The position numbers and the translations under genes were made by a program. From NCBI RefSeq assembly GCF_037975245.1, contig NC_092573.1, forward strand, positions 5,318,501 through 5,382,500: a DNA stretch of 64,000 bases, in the 5' to 3' direction. Positions 45,183 to 58,400 of the stretch are shown one piece after another; position 1 is the first letter of the stretch; each line of letters begins with the position of its first letter. The stretch is from Apostichopus japonicus. Taxonomy: Eukaryota; Echinodermata; Holothuroidea; Aspidochirotida; Stichopodidae. The notes under the pieces were generated by a model. That model did not search any database and had not been told where the DNA came from. It worked only from the letters and a program-made list of their open reading frames with translations.

Positions 45183-45253
45183 GCCTCCACCGGGATTCGA
45201 ACCCAGCCGCCTGCTTTGTACGCAGACACCCTAACCAACTAGGCTATGGACGC
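45183..45253 (-). repeat. tRNA-like SINE head, copy 2
   Basis: Same structure as copy 1. The B-box reads GGTTCGAATCC on the minus strand. Confidence 0.75.
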
Positions 45254-45553
45254 TGATTGTATGTCCAGAGGATTGAAACCGATAAGGAAGGTCGTAATTT
45301 CAATGTAGGCGTTTGACACCTGTATCGAACAATACTAGTTCTGTTTTTGGTGACATATTTTGCCTTACTCAAGAGATCAAACATGACACTAATCAACTCG
45401 AAAATCATTTGGGATTCCTAATGCCGGATCTCGAAAGAGATACTTTGAACAGACTTTATATTAATGAAATGGAGGTAAAGGACAAAGGCAAATGAATATA
45501 TGTAATTGAAAACGTAATGAGAAGGAAAATCCAGAACAGTGAAAAAACTTCCA

Positions 45554-45625
45554 GCCTCCACCGGGATTCGAACCCGGGCCTCCCGCTTTGTACGCGGACA
45601 CCCTAACCAACTAGGCTATGGACGC
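45554..45625 (-). repeat. tRNA-like SINE head, copy 3 (best preserved)
   Basis: 72 nt with an intact A box, B box GGTTCGAATCC, a TCCGC/GCGGG anticodon-type stem around GTACAAA, and a one-mismatch acceptor stem. It is embedded in a repeated unit, so it is more likely a SINE promoter than a working tRNA gene. Confidence 0.7.
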
Positions 45626-45797
45626 TGATTGTACTGTATGTCCAGAGGTTCGAAACCGGTAAGGAAGGTCGTAATTTCACTGTAGGCGTTTGACACCATA
45701 TCGAACAATACTAGTTCTGTTTGTGATGACATATTTTGCCTTACTCAAGAAATCAAACATGATGCTAACCAACTCGAAAATCATTTGGGATTCCTAT

Positions 45798-46157
45798 ATA
45801 TATTCCACATTTCACAAAACATGCTAGTTTAACAATAAAAGAGTTAAGGTGAGCAGACAACCCAGTATGTCTTTGCAAGATGTGGAAGCAAGACATTCAA
45901 ACTTGTTTCGTTCTCAACATGTCTCATGCTATGTCATGTTTGAAAGGTTCTGTTCAGTCTGACTGGACTACAAAGTTTCCATCTCAACAAATTTAAACTG
46001 AACTGAGTCTAACTTTAAAATTAACTGAAATTATAAACCAAATTTCTATCTTGAAAGGAAGTGTAACTTTACAATCAAGTGAAAAGGGGAGGATTGCTAT
46101 TGAAATTGAAAAGTTTTGGCAAGGCTAGCAAAACAAAAAGGCAAAAATCATGACTGG
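45798..46157. other. Intergenic / 3' region of the minus-strand gene
   Basis: Nothing recognisable. It would include the 3' UTR of the minus-strand gene. No minus-strand AATAAA was noticed close to the stop. Confidence 0.5.
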
Positions 46158-46424
46158 TTATTCACCCATTGACCATACGTGCTCTTGGTGTGGTTGAACT
46201 TTGTATACTTCATAGAGAGACACAATAAGTTTGACAATGGGTGTAAGTAATGCTGTTGCAACAGGAACCAAGTAGTAGATGAAGTAATATGTAAAGTCTT
46301 GGACCTTGACAACTCCTAATATTGATAGTACCCCTTGTGATCTTGGTGGCAGGCAGCGTGTTACCCAATATTGAAGAATGGATTCATACTTGGTTAAATC
46401 TAACTCAGAGTAGACAAGTTCTTC
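46158..46424 (-). CDS. Membrane-protein gene, last coding exon (TM4)
   Basis: Acceptor TTTTCACAG|GAA; 89 codons including TAA at 46160-46158, phase 0. Encodes EELVYSELDLTKYESILQYW, then DFTYYFIYYLVPVATALL, TPIVKLIVSLYEVYK and a polar end. Strongly protein-like, with a long hydrophobic segment. Confidence 0.75.
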   Translation of the reverse strand, partial: EELVYSELDLTKYESILQYWVTRCLPPRSQGVLSILGVVKVQDFTYYFIYYLVPVATALLTPIVKLIVSLYEVYKVQPHQEHVWSMGE

Positions 46425-49400
46425 CTGTGAAAACAACATAAAGTGACAACAGTGAAATAATAGTGACACAAACTCTATAAAAGTCTTAAACATCAAATAT
46501 CTACAGTATTTGCACACAGAATTTTGCAAGCAAGTATGCTTCATTGTGAGAAATTAAAATACTACAAATATAAATGCTAATGCTACATAGTTACTGTATG
46601 TAAAGATGATCTGACACTAGAGTTACTAAGAATTTGAACATGCTATTGACTTTGCTCACCAAGTAATTATTCAGTATGTGGATATTTCTCCTGATGAGGT
46701 GTTCCATCGTCTGAGCTTGGATTAAGAGGTACAGCATCAGGACAGTCCATGTCATCAAAATAACAAGCAAGGAAACCCTGCAGTCAAGAATGAAAAAATA
46801 TAAACATAAAATAAATTGATAGTCCATGTCATCAAAGTAACAAGCAAGGAAATCCTGCAGTCAAGAATAAAAAACATCACTGTTAAAGAATTTAACAGTC
46901 CATGCCATCAAAGTAACAAGCAAGGAAACACTACAATCAATTATTAAAAACATCAATATAAAAGAATTTAATAGTCCATGTCATCAAAGTAACAAGCAAG
47001 GAAATCCTGCAGTCAAGAATAAAAAACATCACTGTTAAAGAATTTAATAGTCCATGCCATCAAAGTAACAAGCAAGGAAACACTACAATCAATTATTAAA
47101 AACATCAATATAAAAGAATTTAATAGTCCATGTCATCAAACTAACAAGCAAGGAAATCCTGCAGTCAAGAATAAAAAACATCACTGTTAAAGAATTTAAT
47201 AGTCCATGCCACCAAAGTAACAGGGAAGAAAACCCTGCAGTCAAGAATTAAAAACATCAATATAAAAGAATTTAATAGTCCATGCCATCAAAGTAACAAG
47301 CAAGGAAACACTACAATCAATTATTAAAAACATCAATATAAAGAATATATAATATATATATAATATCCTGCAGTCAAGAATTAAAAACATCAATATAAAA
47401 GAATTTAATAGTCCATGCCACCAAAGTAACAAGCAAGGAAACCCTGCAGTCAAGAATTAGAAACATCATTGTTAAAGAATTTAATAGTCCATGCCATCAA
47501 AGTAACAAGAAAGGACCCTGCAGTCAAGAATTAAGAAGAGCCCAATGGGCACTATAGTTCCTTGCTAGTTGGAATATTATAGTGTTGTACGTCATCACCC
47601 AATATCATATTTCTGCTGACATGTACTCTCCTGCTTACATCAGAGATCTTCTTGCTGCTTACACCCCGGGACGCTCGCTCCGTTCAGCATCGCAAGCACT
47701 CCTTGTGGTCCCAAAAACCGTCTCAACCAAGAACTATGGAGATCGCGCTTTTTCGGTCGCTGCACCGAAACTTTGGAACGACATACCATGCGACATAAAG
47801 ACTGCCAAATCTCTCGCCATATTTAAGAAAATTTTAAAAATCTTTTTAGTTTCTCTACATGATTTTGTCACTTTTATATACTCATGGTTTTATCTAGACT
47901 GTTACTTTTGTATAACTCTATTTTATGTGCTTATCCTTTGTGTTTTTTTTTTTATAGGTTTTGGTCTGTTTTATAGCCTTCTCGTGTTTTAAGATTTTTG
48001 TGTTCGTATTTTTCATACTGTTTAATTTTCGTTTTTGTGTTTTCTAGACTTTTTATTCCTTTTGATTTCTCTGTCTTTTTGTTTCTATTTGCTTTAGGTT
48101 TTGTAAAGCGCCTAGAGGCCTTTTGGTATTTGGCGCTATATTAAGAACTTATTTATTATTATTATTATTATTATATAGCTTGGGATACTCACAAGTTGAT
48201 GAAACTGAACAGTTTGGACATGCCACAGTAGAAAAGGTGTGCAGTTTGCTTAAAGATGCAGGTGTTACTTATGACAGTCTTTGATCAAAAGTGTTGCTCA
48301 AGATAGTGAAGTCATAAGTTTAAACGTTTATCACATCACAAAGTCATCAGTTTAAACGTTTATTGAAGCCAAGTCATCCAAAAGAATAAGGAGGTCACTA
48401 CAGAAACAAATCAGAACCATGGACAAGTTTCTTCATTACTGGTAATCATGCGTATTACAAGCGAGCAGACAGCAATGAATAGAAAGGACAAGGGGTTGTT
48501 ATTGGCCAGGATTGAGTTTTTGTGTTCGTTATGCCTGTCTAAAGTTAATACTAAGTCCCCTGAAATAAAGATGTCAGTCACTGATGTGGATATTGACAGT
48601 CTCCACAATTCCAAAAACCATTAGTGACCAGAATAAGAGAAGCATTGAGAGAGAATTGGACCTTAAATCGGATCATATTGATGTTCCCCACAGTGTGATC
48701 CAGCCGTACCCAGTGTGACCAATTTTGATGGAAATGACAGTGATGCTGGTTGTATCTTCTGGACAACTCTACGTAAACTGGACAGCTAATAAAATACACT
48801 GGGATTGATGGAAAGCCCACTAATTAAAAATATTTCAAGGGCAGAGAATGCCAGTGAAAACCCACAGCATTGGTTCAATGTTGAACTTGAATCTGTTGCT
48901 GGGGTGCAGAGTTCTATTGACTTAATTAGCATGTAAGCCGGAAATTCTTGGAAATCACAGAGAACAGAGTCATGAAGAAAATGCACTTCCTGCTTGAACA
49001 CTCTCAATTCGATCAAGCAAAGAGGAGCTACAAAAGTGGAAAGGGTTCTCCATGTACAACAAAATTCAAGACATAGGACAAGATGTATTACTAACTGATG
49101 GGTGTGTTCCGTTAAAGAGTCCCCAATAGGACACATTCCAAAAACTTGACTAGTTGCCAGAAGCTTTGAAGATTCTGAGAAAGATTGCATCAAGAAAGAT
49201 CCTCCAAGCTGTTCTAAAGAGTCATTGTGACTATTCCTTGTAATTGCTGATCAAAAGTGGTTTCAGAAACATCAATTTACAGTGAAAAGTTAGCAATGTA
49301 TAGTGGTAGATGTACAGTAAGGGAAGCTTCAATTGCTTTGATTCAGGTAGACACACCATTTTTGTCAGGTGAGATGAAAGCCTTAGTAATGGTAAATCCA

Positions 49401-52400
49401 TTATATGATTTAAATGTTGGTTAGTTAGTGGAGCTGGTAATCCAGTGTCCTAATCCAAATTGGAATGCAAACCCCAGTTCTAAACAAATTTTGGAATTGA
49501 CACTACTTGCAAAGTAAAAATGAATGGGTTTGCTGTGGAAACAAGGGGACCAAAAGCGAAAAAAGAAAACCAACTAAGCCTCTGAAAGTTCCGGAAGGCA
49601 CAGAAGTTGCATCAAAAGATGAAGTTTTGGCTGCACAGAGTGCAGATGAATCTTTATCCAAGATCTGGAACTTAGCTGAAAAAGGGGACAAGCGTATTTC
49701 TATAAATGGCAATGGGATCAAATTAGTTAAAATTGATGGAATGCTGTATCAAGTCCTAAGATGGGAAGAGGCCACAAGTAGACAATTAGCTGTGCCTACA
49801 CAATTTAAAGACACTGTACTGAAATTGGCTCATGACTCTCCAATGTCTGGATAGGCACATAGAAGACAAAGAAGAATCGCATCATGACAACATTTTACTT
49901 GCGCCGTATTGATGGTGATGTGATACGTTATTGTATTACTTGTGAGTTATGTTATACATTGTCGAGCCGATTAAAGGTTCAGATAATTTTGGGGCAGATT
50001 ACATGAGTAGATGCCCAGAGCAAAAGGTTGCATATGGGGAGGATCGGGAACAATCCTCTTGTGCGGGGCAGTGTTTCACAGAGCCCCTTTAAATTTAGGG
50101 GTAATTGTCCTCTTCTTGGATTAAAAGTTTGTAAATTCATCCTTTTATTCCATTATTAGGTTTTCTAATTGTCATAAAGTCACTACTGGTTCAGCAGTTA
50201 AGCTCTTGACTTTTTCCACAAATTTATACTTTTAAGGGTTTGTCCATTGTGTTGTGGGAGACAGCGACGTAGCCAGGAATTTGAAAGGGGGGGAGCACTT
50301 TTTGCAATTGATATGGATTTTCAAAGTTGTAGGCACGACTATCTGAGCGGAGCGCCACCATCAGTTGGCGCGGAGCGTAAAAGAAAATTTTGGTTTTACA
50401 AACCCCCCAGATTGCCGGAAACGGCCCTTCCCAAGTGTTCATTCTGGTTCCCTGGCCTCTTGCTAACTTGAGACACCTCATTCAGTATCACTTTTAAACC
50501 CCAAAAACAAACGAGTTAAAATAGTACGTAATTCAATACCACATAATGTATTTAAAATTAGCAAGGTACATGTACAGAGTAGTCTTACTTTTCAACTTCT
50601 GATACTTGTAAATACAAAGATAGGCCAGAAATGTATATATTTGATACAACTATAGCCAGTAATTGTCTTTGATACAACTGTAGCTAGTAAATGTTTAAGT
50701 TAGCCTTATAAGAGAAGTCTAGAGCTATCCGACGATTGCCATCTGATGCAAATTTCTCAACTGTTTTCTCAACTGAAATGTTAACGGGTTCTTAACTAGA
50801 TGTTAAAAAACTGACAAGATCGGATTCTAGACTTTTTCGTCGGGTAGAGTGTTGAATGAAACGGCACGCAATAGAAATGACAGCCTAGATGACAGAAGAA
50901 TAGGTCACCTAATTTAGCCATATTCTTGCTACGTTCATTTCAATGGTTTTTCCTGTCTATATAGACTCTTAAACTCGTCCAGCAAGCTTATCGATTTGAA
51001 TTATGGGTGTTTTTAAAAAAAAAGATAACTTGGCCCAAAAAAGTGTAGGCCCGGGCCTACAGTGCTACATACTGGCTACGGCCCTGATCATATGATATGA
51101 TATTATCAGCAGATTTTTTTTCCTGTTTGAATTCTTTCACATGTTCTTTTACATATATATCAGAAGACAAACACAGTGCTCTATTTCAATTTTTCCAGTA
51201 ATATGATTCTTGTTTGTTGTCCAATGTCTGGACTTTAATACATTTGACGAACTTAACTGATGGACAATATAAACTTTCATATTTTTTAATATAGCCAGAT
51301 ATGCAGTGGCTTAAAAACAAATATCGTTATCGCAGTGTAATAATTATTTATAGGAAGTGCGTATCACATACGATTGCTAGCTTAGCCTCATAACATGCTG
51401 TTCGTGCAACAACTTAAGACGAATCATAGAAAGGATGAGAACGAACGTTGTCGACGTTGTTGTGCATAACGGTTCGTGACATTCCATAGAGTGCGGTTAG
51501 GTAGGCAATATGTATCTTATTACGCAGTGGCCAACTGTAGGCTTCTAATAGGCTATAGGCTAAATTTAGCTTATTGCATATGCCAAACTAAGTAAGTAGT
51601 TGAATCAGTAGGCGTGAATGTTACTACGATTATAATTGAGTTAACGGAGCTGACGAGTATTCAAGATCAAAAGAGCACTGACAAAATACCATGCTAAAAA
51701 AACGACAGTTTATTAAAAAAAAAATCGACACTGAAAGGGGGGAGCGGTCGCTCCCCCCTTGGCTACTGTGTCCCTGGTGGGAGAGGAAATTTTAATTTTT
51801 TGCATTTTTCTCTCAAATCCCAGTGGGTAAATGGTACTTGGATCTAGTGGTTTAGCTTTTATCAGGAATGTAGTGAGCTTGTTTCCAGTATTATGTTATT
51901 CAATTTCTGGTTTAGTTGCACTTCATCTCTCTGAGAGAGAGGATGTTTGTGGGGGCACCTGAAGGTTACTTTGACCAAAGGACCTAATGGTACAAAACCA
52001 GGTGTTACGAAGAGTTTGAGTCTGTAAGTAAAATTTCTAATCTATTTGATTGAATTAAGCCCTTCCTTTACGGGGAGTAGGTGAAAAATTCAATATTATA
52101 AATGGATTTATGAAAAGGTTAACAAAAAGATGAGTGAAAGGAAAGTGATTATTTTGAAGATTCAAATCAGGCTGAGGATATTGTTTACTTACATGTATGT
52201 TACAAAAAGTTTGTGTTGAGGTTCAATGTTAATGTTTTGATGTGCTAATGAACAAAGATTATGATAGTTTTCTATCTTCTTTCAGGGATTTTATTAGATG
52301 TTTATGACGTCGAGAGTAAAGATAGGAGTGGCCTATGTGTGTGTCGGCTTGTGGCCAATTATCGATGTGACATTCTGATGTGTACTCAACCACCACCTCT

Positions 52401-55400
52401 GTACATATTGTAAATAGAATCACAATACACTACAACACTTGAGAAACTCTGTCTTGTCGTCTTTTCCAGCATTCATGCTTTATCTAACAGTAACTGATGT
52501 AACTAAGAATCTGGGAACCCCAGGGTTACATACCAGTGCCCTGTGACAAGAATATTAAAATGCTTAACACAAATAAATGTTTTGAACTGAAATTGGAGTT
52601 AACCGGGATATACATTGTTCATCTTAAGTGATGTGGCACAGTTAAATTGAATAGCATAAAAACCTGAGATCTTACCATTGTTTAATCCGTTGTGGGGTGA
52701 GTCTGTTTTTAGAAAACACATTCTCATAAACATAATAGAGAAGGATGCACATGCCAGAGCAATAGAGAAATATAGCAAGTGGATATGATGGTGGGCACGA
52801 CTCCCAAGAAACTTCAACAGATTTAGTAACTTGCTTCTGTAAGTAATTAGATAGAAAAAGGATATCAAGTGAATTTGCAGCTTGCCGATTTTCTTCAACC
52901 TGATACTTCATGAATCATAAATTTTATTACACTGATTGTTTGGAGTGAATTGGCAGATTTACCAAGTTGAACTTATCTCTCAACCTAGTTAATATGCATA
53001 GTTTGAACCAGCATGATTTTAAGTGACATAATTTTAATATTCTGATTGGAAAAAAAACTTGTTTTGAAATCTTTAGCTGATCTGATGAAATCCAGTATCA
53101 AACTGTCTGTCACTGCAGGTTTCAGGTTTCTTGTAAAATTGATACTGATCATTTAACAAACTCAAATTCAGTTGTTACTATGTAATGATGTCATAGTTAC
53201 TGTCCCTTTGAAGTAATTAACAATGTTTCACCAGGATTTGACACATATATTTATACAGAAAGAAAACTCTACAGTTTACCTGTAAGTCACATCAAATGAA
53301 AGACCAACTTGTGTGAAGTACTGTAGAATATATTTAGGAGACCATCACCATACTGGTGGCTATCGAGCAAATACAATATAAAGTACCAACAAAGGTCCTT
53401 CAACTTTAACAAAGCAATAAGTCCACAAAGAAAAGCACATAGTCTGGTAGCCACATTTAACCTTATCAAACATCAGAAATCTATGTTGACTACTGCAAGA
53501 GCTGTTGGTTGGGGCCTGTACTTTGGCAGCAAATTGTAAGACTCACCTTCATTGCTTTATGACCGTAAGGAATTCAACACTCTAAAATAGAAAGATATGT
53601 TTTGAACAAATAGAACCTTATAAGTGAGCTTTGAGGCAATGTTTTTGGACAAGCTTTCCCTTCTTTTTTTTCAAAGAAAGAAAATTGCATCCAGAGACTG
53701 CAAGCAATACAGAGGCTTAGGCTACTCCTATGTGGTGCACACTATATATATTTTATTAATGTATCTGCCATGCCAGTTAAATGATAAATTTGTATTGGTC
53801 CACTCCAAGGTGTATATATGTGCAGATGTATACTTTGAGATGTAACAATTTCAAGGTTAGTTTTACAGTAATGGCACATACTGTAGCTTCTACAATATAC
53901 CCTTAATGACCTTAAGTGCACAAGTTGGGATATAACTTTAAACAAACAACATGGTATTTGCATGTTGAAATACAGAACTCTAAGAGGATATACAGTAGAT
54001 GTCTACAAAGAAATTCCTTAGTAACAGCCATGTTACAACTGAACCTACAATTTATATTTTACCAATAGTTGCGTGTAGTCCCCATGCCATCTTAACAGAC
54101 TTTCCACAAACAAAGTTTGGTCACTAGTGATCAGAGGATGCTGAGAAGAAAAACTTCCAATCTGCCGGATGAAGTGGTTAAGGTCTCTTAGTACTGCTCC
54201 TGGAGGATGTAAATGAATACTTGTTAGATGAAGAGAGGTAATTTGTGATGTTCATAAATAAAGTGCTATAAAGGCATCCCCAAACCAGTAATTTACGACT
54301 CTTCCACATCAATAAATGCACTCTAAGCTACACTGCTTCAACCCCTATTGCCCCTCCCTCCTCCCCCAGAAGTCATTGTGCTTACAAGAAGATGATATAA
54401 AGTTTATAATAAAAACAAAACTTCTCTCTTGGCATCAAATAGAACATGGTGTCATAAGTGAAAGAAATCATTTTTTCTGGCCATCAGGCCACACTAAAAG
54501 TCAATCGCATGATCAAACCAAAGAATCTGATGTTCGAATGTTCTTCACACACTTCCTGTTGCAATAACTTGCACAATGTGACATTAGCAACACTTACAGT
54601 AGGCTATCAAGGGTGGAATGCTATATCTGCACACTGTATACAGTAGTACACTGGAAAAGTAACAATTAGGCTGTGGATAAGTCAAGTACAAAGCATTTTT
54701 GTCAGTGATTTACTATAACAGTAACTTAAGAATATTGCTTATTAGTCATTCTCATTATGGATAGCATCAGAGCTCCGCCTGAAATGGATTTTGAAGGTCC
54801 AAAACTCCAAATGCATGATGTGAGAAATAAAGTACAAAAAATGAAATGAAAATACTAAGATTGATACATGAAGAGCATATGGAAGTGGAAAAGAGTAACT
54901 AAGAGCTACAGTAGAGACTCTATTTTCAGGCCAGGAATGGCAAAATATATTGACCTGATAATCCAAACATGTAATGTATGTCAATGATTGAGAATTTTAA
55001 ACGCAAAAGAGGCATGAAGTGTCCCAATTACCACCAAACCATGAGAAAAGGGTATAAAGTCCATGTTTGCCAGGCACAGGATTCCAAGCTTAGCTGTTAG
55101 GAATCACAATAAGCCACAAATGACATCCCTTGTGTTTACTCAGTTTTCTAAGGAATGGGGTGGTTCTCATGTAACCACATCACTCACAGGCAAACGGTCT
55201 GACAGAGAAATCAGGACAAGACTCTTAGCCAAGACCAAAACTGATGGCAAAGATACCTGGGTATCAATACAGAAATACCAAGATTCACAATGTTGGTTCA
55301 CCGTACAACTGCAGATGAACGGACAAGCGATCACTAAGGATCACAACTACATAGCCCAAGACCATCGAACCTGCAGTGGTCAACCAAGGTTTAGCAAGCA

Positions 55401-58400
55401 AACAGAAGCTGTACCATGACAAGGATCAAAACAGCTCACACAGCTACTGCAAAATGCTGAGAATGTCAGAATTAAGGTTTGAGGGGGGGGGTTGGGGGTG
55501 GCACCCGTCTGGCTTACTGTACAGAGGAAGCTCCAACACTACACTCAAATCTTATAGAGCGAGAGTTGTGGAATGGAGTTACAACTAAACAGAAAACACA
55601 TAATGCACACACACCCAAAAGTAACAAAGGTTAGCATAGCCAAACAGAACACTAGTAACCCACTGAAACAGGTCGAGAGAGAAATCCGTGGAGTTGCAGA
55701 TCTCATCTCCTCCATGGCTGAGTGATTGTTGGGTTACTTCTGAATGCATCTGGTTGTCATCTTTGTTCATAGGCTGGAATCTAATATTTTAATGGATAAG
55801 TTCAGTTTAAAGTTTAGTAGAAAATGATATTACCAAACAATCACTGTTGCTTCATGTAAGGCATCAAATTGGTACAATTTCACCTCTGACCTACATTGTC
55901 CTCTCAAAGTAACCCTCAGTATCCCAAAAGGAATGTTCTAATACAGGGCTCATTTTGAAGAAAACTTTAAGGTTGTCCGCAGGACAACCTTGCCTTTTGA
56001 CACGCAGACAATGGCTAATTTTTGGGTTTCTTAGCAAATTAGCTCTGACCTTTGAAGTCATCAATCATGTAGGCACGAGTTTGTGCGGTCAGACACTTAC
56101 CTACCAAGTTAGAACTTGCTTAGGCTTAAGGTGTAGGAGGAGTTTGTGACACTTTTTTTTGCACAATTTAGGACAAATTGACCTTTGACCTCAATTGACC
56201 TTTCACCCGACCCTCAATACACCAAACTCTGTCCTATTTCAAAATTTGTCTCATCATTCTCTACATACAGTATCTTGTGGTTTAATGACTTTTCCTACAT
56301 GTTGACAAGGATAAATGGCTAAAACCCCATTATTAGCTTTGTGACCTTTGAAGTCATCAACCATGTAGACACCTGTTTGCATGGTCGAGCACCTACCAAC
56401 GAAGCTTGAACTTGATCAGACTTACAGTGTAGGAGGATTTCGCGACACACATATTTACTCGCTCACACATTCACCGGCACACACTCACTTCCTCACGTTT
56501 CTGATGTGGAGTGAAGTACAATATCTCATCTTCCTATACATTACATGTACGGAGATGAGATAACAATTTCATCTACACCATAACAGCAAACAAAGCCAAT
56601 ATCTAGTCATTCTAGTGGCATGCAAGTGTAGGAAGTTCTTCAAGTGTTTTCCATCATTATTTAAACATTGTTTAAATTGACTTTTCATAAGTTAACCATA
56701 ACCTTTTGAACACTAACAAGTTTGTGACTATTGATCTCACATTGCTTGCTGATGTTCATAGTTTTCTGTTTTGGTTAAATATAGTAACTCATTATCAGTG
56801 TTTTTTTGTCATTTTCTTTAAATGACTAACCTGTTGATTCTGTGTCTCTACAGGGATTTTTCTTCTATGTGGTGGGGGTTACAAAAGTAACATTAAGGTT
56901 AGTAAGTAGCATTAAGGTTAATGGATAAGTTGAATGAGTAGTAAACAAATTATTTTTACTTTTAATGCCAGTTAAACACCATATTGTTTAATTTAATGAA
57001 ATTCATCTTACCATGAAGAAAAGAAAATGCACCAAGGGTGAGCACAAACAGAGTTACAACATTTGCAACTAGTGACCAGAGGTCAGATGGAGTTAATCTC
57101 ATATTGTCCATTCCAGGCCACAGACTGATTCCACCACCAACACATTTCTCTGCATTTGATTTTGCTTTCTGATGTTTCCGCATCAATATCTGCTGTGTTT
57201 GATATGTACGACCTACAGTATCAAGAGATTAGAAACATGGTAAATTCAGATTATCAGACCATATACCCTACTGTGTCTCATATATACTGCCTACCAACAG
57301 ATTGAAAACATGTGTGAGTATATATTACCAGACCATATGCACATTCTACCAACAAATTAGAAACAGTGTATTGCAGTACCATATTATCTACAGTAGTAGC
57401 TTGTAGAGGCTGACAACGCTCGACACAGTAAGTTTATTGGCGAAACCTGACACTATCACTTTCGGAATTAATATCTTTACTTATCGTAACCACTAAACGT
57501 TTTTTCTTTTTCTAGTTAGTAATTTCTTGATAGTCATCATGCATGATTTTTTGTTGCAAAGAGAATAAATACTTAGTTAAACATCAGTTACATCCATGGA
57601 TAAATTCAACACTTGGACTATATCCTTGAAAAACTTGTTTGCACTGTAAATGTAAATAGCTCTATTTCTCCTTCTTCTCACCCAATCCAAGTGTTTATGT
57701 AATAGGTATGCCTATTCTCTTCCACATCCTGTGCTCATGTTCCTCTTTATAATTAGTAGTTAGAGACAGTGGCAACAGTACTGTCTTTGTTCTGCCAAAG
57801 TTAACATCAAAGCCCTGATTGGTTCTGAGTGTTGCTCTTGGTAGCTAGGGTGTGTATAGGCCAATGCGAGGAGTTGAGAGGGTCATATATTGTTACCCTG
57901 TGGTTTAGGTGCTCCCCCCAAGATGTTTTAGGAGAGAGTGGCAGTTTGGTTGTCAGCCAGTCAACAGGGCATGTTTGTATTTTAGTCACTCTTGACATAA
58001 TGTAGTCTGTACACTACAGTATACGTATATAAAATAGTAATAAGTTGTCTACAGTATCTTGTGCTTTAAGAATATATCTACATAAATATAACTTTTCCTG
58101 GAGGAATTAATTGTATATAATTGATAGTAATTGTATATAATTGATTGTATATAATTGATAGTATACAGATGTGTACTGCTTAGCTAAATTAGCCAATTAA
58201 AAAGTAAGCCTTTGTGATTAAATCTTTATAGGTTTGACAAGCATTTTGAGACAGTAAATTTGCCAATACTTGTGGCCATTCATATCTTGTTTGTACTTCA
58301 AATTATTCTACCTTATACATCTTACCTGGGGTTTGCTTAAGCTTCTGTAACACTGGGCTCACATCAGATTCCACAAGTTGGCTTTTATGAAGGAATTTGT

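Larger units (their letters stand above)
44766..45797 (-). mobile_element. Three tandem copies of a tRNA-derived SINE (about 367-371 bp units)
   Basis: Units start at 44766, 45133 and 45504 ('aattgaaaac'). The third is cut off after 'catttgggattcc'. Each unit holds a tRNA-like region on the minus strand, followed on the plus-strand reading by a shared body. In copies 1 and 2 the body contains a 60-codon open frame (44946-45128 and 45313-45495), MTPVSNN...DKGK. The copies differ there at five replacement sites and about one silent site, so there is no sign of protein-level constraint. Confidence 0.85.
53590..57011. other. Intron 2 of the membrane-protein gene
   Basis: Holds the second Gypsy relic (55044-55600) and an inverted dispersed-family copy (56160-56400). 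Short open frames at 53624-53963 and 54742-54984 show no domain and no matching splice phases. Confidence 0.5.

Noticed and set aside
45554-45625. Functional tRNA gene
   Set aside because: It is one of three repeated units with an acceptor-stem mismatch and a shared body; a SINE head is the better call.
47241-47453. 70-codon minus-strand hydrophobic frame
   Set aside because: Translation of the amplified exon-7 acceptor repeats, not an independent gene.
55585-55770. 61-codon minus-strand frame with a hydrophobic stretch as an exon of the membrane-protein gene
   Set aside because: Its possible acceptors give phases that do not fit either neighbour, and it overlaps the end of a Gypsy relic.
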